Below are positions 1-5,869 of a stretch of 12,515 nt of DNA, one piece after another. Position 1 is the first letter of the stretch. Every line of letters starts with the position of its first letter. The notes beneath the pieces are model-generated. The model did no database searches, was not told the origin of the DNA, and saw nothing but the letters and a program-made list of their open reading frames with translations. The stretch is from contig JACDFO010000028.1 in NCBI GenBank assembly GCA_013815785.1, positions 1 to 12,515 on the forward strand, read 5' to 3'. A program made the position numbers and the translations under genes. This DNA is from Candidatus Saccharimonadota bacterium (lineage in GTDB: Bacteria > Patescibacteriota > Saccharimonadia > Saccharimonadales > JACDFO01).

Positions 1-216
1 TTTGAGACTACACCGGAGGGTAAATGGCTACTGGCCAACACCTACGAATACGGCTTCATCGTGCGCTACCCTAATGGCAAAGAGAACGTGACTGGCTATC
101 AGTACGAACCTTGGCATTTGCGATTTGTTGGCAAAGAGCTAGCGATTGAAATGAATAAGACCGGCATTCAAACCTTGGAAGAGTTTTTTGGCTTGCCTGC
201 CGCTCCTAATTATTAG
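1..216 (+). CDS. VanY-family D-alanyl-D-alanine carboxypeptidase, C-terminal part (5' end outside window)
   Basis: Frame 1 is open from the window edge to TAG at 214-216 and gives 71 residues of a peptidase M15B (VanY) C-terminus. The diagnostic segments are a YGFIVRYPNGKE-like stretch (fragment residues 17-28), then TGYQYEPWHLRFVG (31-44). In this family the Glu of EPWH (residue 36) is the catalytic base and the His (residue 39) is a zinc ligand. The tail TLEEFFGLP matches the usual LEEYL-type ending, so the C-terminus is complete. The enzyme is expected to remove the terminal D-Ala from peptidoglycan stem peptides outside the membrane. The zinc ligands of the N-terminal SxHxxGxAxD motif lie outside the window, so activity cannot be fully judged. 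Its stop interlocks with that of the convergent CapA-like gene (213-216). Confidence 0.88.
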   Translation, partial: FETTPEGKWLLANTYEYGFIVRYPNGKENVTGYQYEPWHLRFVGKELAIEMNKTGIQTLEEFFGLPAAPNY

Positions 217-1700
217 TATTGCGACGAAGTAATAATGGTTACGGGTGTGTATTTGTTTAAAATTGCCGTAACTCTGTCTGTCTGAGCTTTTACACTGCTT
301 CCCATTTGTGATTTTGCCATTAGTTCCCCTGCTTGGTCAAGCGGCACCATAGTGAGGTTCTTACGAGCTAATAAGCTATTTGCGCGCTTTTCTGCTGCCG
401 TCCACTCATAATGCATATAGGTTGGCATAAAGCTGGTTTTAGTGACTTTCTTGGTGGCTGCATCGATATCCATTACCGCAAAACCACCGATAAGCGCTTC
501 TGTTTCTATTTGGGTATTTAGGAAATTTCCAAGACTATACCACACGGTGCTTTCACGGCTACCATCGGCATTCTTAAGTTTTTTAACGGGCTCGAGAACA
601 TGGGGACCATGACCTAAAATCACATCAGCCCCAAGATTAGTCAGCTTTTGGGCAATCGCTTCCTGCGGACCATTTATATCGGGACTATATTCAGTTCCCC
701 AGCGCATACTGACGATTACAAAATCGGCATTCTTGCGCGCTTCGGCTACCTGAGCTGTTGCGAGCGCATCGCTGTACACATTAATTCCAAAAGGTGTTAC
801 GGAAGCGTTGTTGGTGTAGGTCGTATAGCTGATAAAAGCTATCTTCAGGCCTTTGACGGTGAATATATCTGACTGATTCTGCTCACCCAGGGAGCGATTG
901 GCACCTGCGACGGCCAAAACACCCGGGCGGTTATCCCAGGCCGCTACAGTGGCGTCTATGAGGCCCTGACCCTTATCATTGGTATGGTTCGTGCCAATAT
1001 TGATGACATTACAGCCAACAGCTTCGATACCGCGAGGAAATGCTAACGGTGCATTAAAGACTGGGTAGCCAGAGATTCCAAACTGCTCGCCGCCAGCCGG
1101 CGTTGCCTGGTTACAAAATCGAACATCTGCTTTTTCAAAATATGGCTTCATTTTATCCATCAGTGGCAAATAATCGTAACTGCCATCAGCCTTCTTGGCA
1201 TTTGCATTGATTGACTCATGACCAATCATATCTCCAGTGGCTACGAGGCGAATCGTCCCGGCTAATGCTTGCTTGGCTCGTTCTGTTTCGAGCGTTCCGT
1301 TCGGTACGCCATTGCCAGGAGGCGGCGTCTTTTCACCGTTTCCAAAACCGTAAGAACTGTTTGAATCACGCCTCTGTTTCAAAGCAAATGCCCCGCCGCC
1401 AGCCAATAAAACAAGCGCCAAACTAATGATAATTAACTTCTTCTTGCCAAACTTTTTACGATTTTTCTTTGGTTTGGCCGATGGAGCATTGCCTTGCTGG
1501 GATAATCCGGCAGACGCATAACCTAACTTGTCTGTAGCGGCTGGTACGGGTCTTTGTGGTTGCTTGACAGGCATTGGTGGTTTTGGTGTTGAAGGGACAG
1601 CCTGAGGCGAACGCACAACCGGCGCAGGTCGAACAGGCCGAGGCGACGGTGCCGCTGGCCGATTTATGCCCCTGAATCGATTTCGTAAATCATTATCCAT
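213..1700 (-). CDS. CapA-like metallophosphatase-fold protein, membrane anchored
   Basis: This 495-residue protein has three parts. Residues 14-54 are very rich in Pro, Arg and Val and look disordered. A Lys/Arg cluster at about 77-88 is followed by one hydrophobic segment at about 89-107. Residues about 150-450 form a CapA / poly-gamma-glutamate synthesis domain (PGA_cap, calcineurin-like fold). Motifs seen are TGDMIGHE (155-162), FCNQATP (195-201), GTNHTNDKG (236-244), SMRWGTEYS (331-339) and GHGPHVLEPV (363-372). By the positive-inside rule the Pro-rich tail should be cytoplasmic and the catalytic domain outside. The family usually has Asn-Leu-Glu where this protein has Asn-Gln-Ala. CapA relatives act in capsule, polyglutamate or surface-polymer processing, but no capB/capC genes are near, so the substrate is unknown. 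ATG lies 20 bases after a TATAAT box and has no Shine-Dalgarno at a usable distance. Confidence 0.87.
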   Translation of the reverse strand: MDNDLRNRFRGINRPAAPSPRPVRPAPVVRSPQAVPSTPKPPMPVKQPQRPVPAATDKLGYASAGLSQQGNAPSAKPKKNRKKFGKKKLIIISLALVLLAGGGAFALKQRRDSNSSYGFGNGEKTPPPGNGVPNGTLETERAKQALAGTIRLVATGDMIGHESINANAKKADGSYDYLPLMDKMKPYFEKADVRFCNQATPAGGEQFGISGYPVFNAPLAFPRGIEAVGCNVINIGTNHTNDKGQGLIDATVAAWDNRPGVLAVAGANRSLGEQNQSDIFTVKGLKIAFISYTTYTNNASVTPFGINVYSDALATAQVAEARKNADFVIVSMRWGTEYSPDINGPQEAIAQKLTNLGADVILGHGPHVLEPVKKLKNADGSRESTVWYSLGNFLNTQIETEALIGGFAVMDIDAATKKVTKTSFMPTYMHYEWTAAEKRANSLLARKNLTMVPLDQAGELMAKSQMGSSVKAQTDRVTAILNKYTPVTIITSSQY

Positions 1701-1720
1701 AACAAGATTATCTTCACTCC

Positions 1721-1726
1721 ATTATA
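1721..1726 (-). promoter_or_regulatory. -10 box of the CapA-like gene
   Basis: The minus strand reads TATAAT 20 bases upstream of the ATG at 1700, implying a leader of about 13 bases. A perfect 10-bp palindrome, AGCTTAAGCT (1726-1735), sits immediately upstream of the box and could be an operator or chance. The only GGAG nearby (1717-1720) abuts the box and is too early to act as a ribosome binding site. Confidence 0.5.
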
Positions 1727-1771
1727 GCTTAAGCTTAGAGATTTTTTACCACAAAGCCTGTTAGGTAGTTG

Positions 1772-2185
1772 TTAGTCCTTCTTTTTGTCAAGCTTGTCTA
1801 GCTTCAAACCCATGATCACAAAATAAATTACAAGTGCCACAGCCAAAAACTTGATTGACGAATCTATCAGCAGACCAAAGTTGAATGTCGAGGTGCGGTC
1901 GCTAACGTTAACCGTATACGTGAGACCACTTAAACCTTCTTTACCTACCAACAGATCAACGACTGGCGTTATGACGCTGCTGACGATATTTTTAACAAGC
2001 TCCGCGGCTTGCGTACCGATTGCCAAACCTACTGCCAAACCGACTACGCCCTGTTTGCGAACAAATTCCATAAAACCGCCAAGATGTCTTTTGACTCGTC
2101 CGGTTGGTATTTTATCGAGTTGTTCTTTTGCTGCTTCTACCTGTTTTAATACTTCTTCTTTTGTTAGCTGTTTTTCTTTAGCCAT
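1772..2185 (-). CDS. mscL: Large-conductance mechanosensitive channel MscL
   Basis: This 137-residue protein has the normal MscL length and layout. There is a charged N-terminal helix of about 38 residues, longer than in E. coli MscL. Then comes the family signature FVRKQGVVGLAVGLAIG (41-57), running through TM1 to a TPVVDLLVG segment (73-81). A periplasmic loop (82-103) is followed by NFGLLIDSSIKFLAVALVIYF-like TM2 (102-125) and a Lys/Asp-rich cytoplasmic tail. MscL is a homopentameric pore in the inner membrane that opens under high membrane tension and releases solutes on osmotic downshock. A strong AAGGAG (2195-2200) lies 9 bases before ATG, and TATACT (2211-2216) is a suitable -10, so the gene probably has its own promoter although it follows gdhA on the same strand. 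Confidence 0.95.
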   Translation of the reverse strand: MAKEKQLTKEEVLKQVEAAKEQLDKIPTGRVKRHLGGFMEFVRKQGVVGLAVGLAIGTQAAELVKNIVSSVITPVVDLLVGKEGLSGLTYTVNVSDRTSTFNFGLLIDSSIKFLAVALVIYFVIMGLKLDKLDKKKD

Positions 2186-2194
2186 GCCACTTTA

Positions 2195-2216
2195 CTCCTT
2201 ATTTGCTTCAAGTATA
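2195..2216 (-). promoter_or_regulatory. mscL -10 box and Shine-Dalgarno
   Basis: On the minus strand TATACT (2211-2216) lies 25 bases before the mscL ATG. AAGGAG (2195-2200) lies 9 bases before it. No convincing -35 box is present at 17 bases upstream. Confidence 0.55.
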
Positions 2217-2254
2217 CGACGAACAGTCCTGAGAGAGGAATATCCTCTACTACA

Positions 2255-2282
2255 CCCCAAAAAGAATCCTCTCTTTTTGGGG
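2255..2282 (-). terminator. Perfect 11-bp hairpin in the gdhA-mscL gap, candidate gdhA terminator
   Basis: CCCCAAAAAGA (2255-2265) and TCTTTTTGGGG (2272-2282) are perfect inverted repeats around a six-base loop, starting 26 bases after the gdhA stop. The hairpin is upstream of the mscL -10 box, so it fits the 3' end of the gdhA mRNA better than an mscL leader. No U-run follows it on either strand, so a classical intrinsic terminator is not certain. mRNA stabilisation or an attenuator-like role are alternatives. A second GC hairpin (2279-2305) shares its CCCC arm. Confidence 0.45.
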
Positions 2283-2307
2283 ACCCCGTCAGCGCTCCGG
2301 GCCCCAG

Positions 2308-3543
2308 TTAAGCCGAGGTCTCGGGCTGCTCTCTCCTAGCTTCAAGAATTCGTTTGATAGCCAGGGCAAAGGCAGCTTCTTTGAGTGAAACCTCGTGTTT
2401 TACGGAGTAATCGTAGGCTTTAGAGATTGCTTCGACCATGTACCGCTCAAGTTCCGCGTTGACGCGCTCTTCAGCCCAATGTTCTTGGGCACGGTTCTGA
2501 AACCATTCTAGGTAGCTCACGACAACACCGCCGGCATTGGCTAGGACATCTGGAATAATAATCACGCCTCGTTCTGTGAGGTAGTCATATGCTTTTTCGT
2601 TTACTGGACCATTAGCAAGCTCCAAAATAATTTTGGCTTTTACAGATTTCATATTTTCTTCCGTAATCACATCTCCTAAAGCTGCGAGCACCAAAATATC
2701 GACTTCTTCTTGCAAAATGCTATCGCCCGGCAAAGGAACACTGTCATCCTCAGGAAAATCAACCAGTCTTTTGCCGGTGCTTTTATACGTGGCTAACTCT
2801 TTGGGTTCAAAACCAAAGGCAGATGATACTCCCCCGCTACTGTCACTGGCAGCAGTAAAAAGCAGCTTGGGCAATTGTTTTGGCAAAAGCGTGCCAAAAA
2901 ATAAGCCAACATTTCCAAAACCTTGGATTGCTACAGTTAGTTCTTTCTTTTCTTCTCCCAAATGTTTCAAAATCTCACGCAGTGCGAATGTACCACCCAA
3001 ACCAGTTGCCGCTTCTCTGCCTTCGGAGCCACCTTTACCTAATGATTTACCGGTAAAACTGGCTTTTGAAGTATCGCCCGTAACTTTTTCGTACTCATCG
3101 ACCATCCAGTCGATGACAGCGGCGTTGGTGTTTACGTCGGGGGCTGGAACGTCTTTATCAGGCCCGATATGGGGACTTAAATGCGCCGCATACTTGCGGG
3201 ATAATTCTTCTAATAATTCTGGGCTTAGTTCCTTTGGATTTATAGAAATCCCGCCTTTACCCCCACCAAGCGGAAGCCCGACGGCAGCAGTTTTCAAGGT
3301 CATCAGCGTCGCGAGTGCTTTGACTTCGTCTAAATTTACATCCGGATGAAAACGAATTCCACCTTTGTACGGTCCTAACGTATTATTGTGCTGCACACGA
3401 AATGCCTGGTGTTTCGTTCCATCGCTTAGTTCAATTTCAAAAACGTGCTCAGCATTTGCGCTCAGCAAAAACTCAGTGTCCTCGTCCGACAGGTTAAGTT
3501 GTTTGGATACCGTTTTAATTAACTCCTGGGCGGTTTGTAACAT
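2308..3543 (-). CDS. gdhA: Glutamate dehydrogenase (Glu/Leu/Phe/Val dehydrogenase family)
   Basis: This 411-residue protein has the typical length of the hexameric NAD(P)-dependent enzyme that interconverts L-glutamate and 2-oxoglutarate plus ammonium in the cytoplasm. The substrate domain shows GPYKGGIRFHP (57-67) and the PROSITE-type signature LPLGGGKGGISINP (90-103), whose Lys96 is the catalytic lysine. PAPDVNT (133-139) carries the conserved catalytic Asp136. The Rossmann domain has QGFGNVG (207-213), then ELANGPVNEKAYDYL (308-322) and ANAGGVVVSYLEWFQN (335-350). Nothing is missing. Cofactor preference cannot be settled by eye. AAAGGAG (3550-3556) lies 6 bases before ATG and fixes the start. 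The gene follows the photolyase gene on the same strand after a 62-base gap that holds a candidate promoter and an inverted repeat covering the ribosome binding site. Such cells typically lack amino acid synthesis, so glutamate turnover or ammonium handling is the likely role. Confidence 0.95.
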   Translation of the reverse strand: MLQTAQELIKTVSKQLNLSDEDTEFLLSANAEHVFEIELSDGTKHQAFRVQHNNTLGPYKGGIRFHPDVNLDEVKALATLMTLKTAAVGLPLGGGKGGISINPKELSPELLEELSRKYAAHLSPHIGPDKDVPAPDVNTNAAVIDWMVDEYEKVTGDTSKASFTGKSLGKGGSEGREAATGLGGTFALREILKHLGEEKKELTVAIQGFGNVGLFFGTLLPKQLPKLLFTAASDSSGGVSSAFGFEPKELATYKSTGKRLVDFPEDDSVPLPGDSILQEEVDILVLAALGDVITEENMKSVKAKIILELANGPVNEKAYDYLTERGVIIIPDVLANAGGVVVSYLEWFQNRAQEHWAEERVNAELERYMVEAISKAYDYSVKHEVSLKEAAFALAIKRILEARREQPETSA

Positions 3544-3547
3544 ATAA

Positions 3548-3590
3548 AACTCCTTTAGCGCAGCTCTGATTGTACGCTGCCAAGGGAGTT
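3548..3590 (-). promoter_or_regulatory. gdhA leader: -10 box, Shine-Dalgarno and an imperfect inverted repeat enclosing both
   Basis: The minus strand has TACAAT (3569-3574) as a possible -10 and AAAGGAG (3550-3556) as Shine-Dalgarno. GGAGTT (3585-3590 on plus) pairs with AACTCC (3548-3553), and GCAGC (3560-3564) pairs with GCTGC (3576-3580). Together these make an imperfect hairpin that buries the ribosome binding site in any transcript reading through from the photolyase gene. A transcript starting at the internal -10 would lack the upstream arm. Confidence 0.4.
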
Positions 3591-3605
3591 AATTTCCAAT
3601 CGGTT

Positions 3606-5084
3606 TTACTGGACTGTAAATTTGTTTAGGAAATCTTCGGCTCGGTAGCTGATGACCCTGCGGTGGTCTGGGTCGAGACGCTCCAAGCGCTGTACCATTG
3701 GACGAAGTCGCGGATTGTGTTTGATAACCTCACTATTTTTTTCGATAAATCGCCAGTACAGGCCATCCCAAATGTCAGACCACAGACCTCTTTCGTAATT
3801 ACTTACTGCAAGAACTCCGGTGCTTGCGCTTATGTAGGGCTTTACTGTATCGGCGAATTGACCGATACCGTATGTATTAGGTATGACGGCCCAATCGTAG
3901 GCATCTACAAACAGTTCGCTGAACCATCTATGAATTTCGTCTGGGTGAATTTCGCATAAGGTCATGAGATTGGCTGCTATCATCAAGCGCTCATTCTGGT
4001 GAACGTATCCGTGGGCCAGCGTCTTTTTAGTTACCTCATCAAAGGGCGGAATGCCCAAATTTCCACTAAACCAGGCATGCCCTAACTTGCGCTGGTGTTT
4101 AAACGGGTTACTTTTTTGCATGACGCTCCCCCGCACTACGTATTCGCCACGGGTAAATTCGCGCCAACCCAAAACCTGTCGAATAAAGCTTTCTAGACTT
4201 GGCAACCCGACCGGTTCTTTACTGTCACGCTTTAGAGCTGCCTGAACGACCTGTTGAGGGCTGAGCAAACCTGTATTGAGCGAACTGCTGAGTGCGCTGT
4301 GATACAACCAAGCCGCTTGGCCATCTAAAGCCTCTTGATACGGACCAAATAGGTCGAGTCGATGGGCTACAAAATCTTCTAGCCACTTGGTGGCCTCCTG
4401 GTGGCTGGTCGGCCAGATAAAATCGGTACTGCCCGGGTTATTCGGGAAATGCTCAGTCACGTAGGCTATGGCGTCAGTAACGTACTTATTATCGCCGTAC
4501 ACACCAAAGCTAGGAAGTGTTTGGTCTTTTGGAAGCTTTTCGTGCGTCTGGTCATCAAAATTCCACTTACCGCCGACTGGTTTATATGTTTCATCAATCA
4601 ATATATTGAAACGTTCGCGTTGCCACTGGTAAAAATCTGTAAAAACATGGTTGTGCTTGTTGGCAAAATACTCCCTAACTTCCTGATCCTTCAAGTAAAA
4701 GTTCGGAGATTGTAAAAATTCCAGCTGGGCACCATCACCACGCTCACGCCTGGCGGCGAGCAAACGGCTCGTTAAAATCTCGTTGATCGGATCAAAAATG
4801 TATACTTTTTCGAATTTCTTTATTCGGTCTAATACATCCCCGCTGCTCATGAACACATCTAGGTCTACATAATCAACTTCTAGCTTGGCCGGCCACAGTA
4901 CCTCCTCTACATAACGTCGCATGCTAGCTCGGTGCAAAATTAACTTTTGCTTGTGTACTCGCATTGGGTGCTGCTGGTCAACGCCAAAATATAACGGCTC
5001 CTCGACCAAAATTACCGTATCCACCTGCGGCAACATGTCGCCGGGGAATAGTTGGTGTGGGTACAGAATCAACGCTGTTTTCAT
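3606..5084 (-). CDS. Photolyase/cryptochrome-related protein (DPRP type) without Fe-S cysteines
   Basis: This 492-residue protein belongs to the deoxyribodipyrimidine photolyase-related group, relatives of bacterial Fe-S cryptochromes/(6-4) photolyases. The N-terminal antenna-like domain (about 1-130) starts ALILYPHQLFPGD, where relatives have ILGDQL, and includes MRVHKQKLILHRASMRRY (41-58). The FAD domain has QVLGWREFTRGEY (303-315), NERLMIAANLMTL (364-376), HPDEIHRWFSELFVDAYDW (380-398), PNTYGIGQFADTVKPYISAS (402-421) and GLYWRFI (441-447). Fe-S members carry three Cys between the KPYIS and LYW motifs and one earlier. Here only Cys377 exists in the whole protein, and the YCxxC-type region reads SNYERGLWSDIWDG (428-441). 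It probably binds FAD and either repairs UV lesions or senses light. Substrate is not readable. ATG is 12 bases after TATAAT with no Shine-Dalgarno. Confidence 0.88.
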   Translation of the reverse strand: MKTALILYPHQLFPGDMLPQVDTVILVEEPLYFGVDQQHPMRVHKQKLILHRASMRRYVEEVLWPAKLEVDYVDLDVFMSSGDVLDRIKKFEKVYIFDPINEILTSRLLAARRERGDGAQLEFLQSPNFYLKDQEVREYFANKHNHVFTDFYQWQRERFNILIDETYKPVGGKWNFDDQTHEKLPKDQTLPSFGVYGDNKYVTDAIAYVTEHFPNNPGSTDFIWPTSHQEATKWLEDFVAHRLDLFGPYQEALDGQAAWLYHSALSSSLNTGLLSPQQVVQAALKRDSKEPVGLPSLESFIRQVLGWREFTRGEYVVRGSVMQKSNPFKHQRKLGHAWFSGNLGIPPFDEVTKKTLAHGYVHQNERLMIAANLMTLCEIHPDEIHRWFSELFVDAYDWAVIPNTYGIGQFADTVKPYISASTGVLAVSNYERGLWSDIWDGLYWRFIEKNSEVIKHNPRLRPMVQRLERLDPDHRRVISYRAEDFLNKFTVQ

Positions 5085-5096
5085 ATAGTTACGACA

Positions 5097-5102
5097 ATTA
5101 TA
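5097..5102 (-). promoter_or_regulatory. -10 box of the photolyase-related gene
   Basis: The minus strand reads TATAAT 12 bases before ATG at 5084, implying a leader of only about five bases. No Shine-Dalgarno is present. It lies in the 70-base divergent gap shared with the SGNH hydrolase promoter. Confidence 0.55.
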
Positions 5103-5136
5103 CCGCTTACGCCTTAAGGTTGACTAATTAATTTAA

Positions 5137-5145
5137 TGCTAGACT
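5137..5145 (+). promoter_or_regulatory. Extended -10 of the SGNH hydrolase gene
   Basis: TGCTAGACT is an extended -10 whose last base is 9 bases before the ATG at 5155, implying a leaderless or nearly leaderless mRNA. A TTGACT at 5120-5125 resembles a -35 but the 14-base spacer is too short for it to be trusted. No Shine-Dalgarno precedes the ATG. Confidence 0.45.
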
Positions 5146-5154
5146 GTTACAGAT

Positions 5155-5859
5155 ATGAAATTAGTTATTATCTTTCTTATATTAGTGTTCACAGGTGTTG
5201 GTATTGCAGTGTTCACAACGAAAAAACCCGAACTGGTTAAGATAAATCCGGGTGTACCTGAAGGAAACATTGTGTATCTGCCACTGGGCGATTCATATAC
5301 TATTGGCCAAGGTGTTTCTGAGTCGGAGCGATGGCCAAATCAGCTTGCTAGCGAGCTAGAAAAGACTGGAATCGGGCTTACTATCGGCGCCAATCCTTCT
5401 CGCACTGGGTTTACCTCGCAGGATTTGATTGATAATGAACTCCCCTTTCTAGCCCAGACGAAACCTGATTTTGTGACTGTACAGATTGGCGTCAATGACT
5501 GGGTTCAAGGTGTTCCAGCTCAAACCTTTCAGAAAAATCTGCAAAATATCCTTGATCAACTACAAGCTGCGCAAGCTAAAATATTAATCGTAACCATTCC
5601 AGATTTTGGCAAAACACCATCTGGTGCAGGTTTTGGCAAGCCAGAAGAAATCACTGCCGGCCTTCAGGCGTTCAATAAAATTATTCAAGGCGAAGCAAGC
5701 AAGCGAAACATCCCTGTTGCTGACGTCTTTGCAAGTAGTCAGCAAGTTACGAATGATTCCGCGTTAGTTGCGCCAGACGGCCTACATCCATCCGGCAAAC
5801 AATACGCTCAGTGGACAGAAATCATCCTCCCTCTCACCATAAAACTACTAGATCAATAG
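5155..5859 (+). CDS. SGNH/GDSL-type hydrolase, exported or membrane anchored
   Basis: This 234-residue protein starts with a hydrophobic segment (residues 2-20) that is a signal anchor or signal peptide. The SGNH hydrolase blocks follow in order: PLGDSYT (43-49) with nucleophile Ser47, a Gly/Asn-rich block II around 79-86, GVND (112-115) and DGLHPSG (208-214) with the catalytic Asp208/His211 pair. Length and spacing are normal for a single-domain SGNH esterase. Family members remove acyl or acetyl groups from lipids or polysaccharides, including cell-wall sugars. Extracytoplasmic placement suggests action on envelope or host-surface esters, but the substrate is not readable. No lipobox Cys is present, so it is not a typical lipoprotein. 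The gene is convergent with argS, with only 10 bases between stop codons. Confidence 0.9.
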   Translation: MKLVIIFLILVFTGVGIAVFTTKKPELVKINPGVPEGNIVYLPLGDSYTIGQGVSESERWPNQLASELEKTGIGLTIGANPSRTGFTSQDLIDNELPFLAQTKPDFVTVQIGVNDWVQGVPAQTFQKNLQNILDQLQAAQAKILIVTIPDFGKTPSGAGFGKPEEITAGLQAFNKIIQGEASKRNIPVADVFASSQQVTNDSALVAPDGLHPSGKQYAQWTEIILPLTIKLLDQ

Positions 5860-5869
5860 TATACCGAAC

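Noticed and set aside
1851..2339. A 162-codon plus-strand open frame over mscL and the gdhA end
   Set aside because: It is the shadow of mscL and runs through the hairpin region; the translation is Ser/Pro/Thr-rich without domain likeness.
2633..3349. A 238-codon open frame antisense to gdhA
   Set aside because: It lies wholly inside the well-matched glutamate dehydrogenase gene, its translation is low-complexity Ser/Pro-rich with no recognisable domain, and no promoter or ribosome binding site stands before it.
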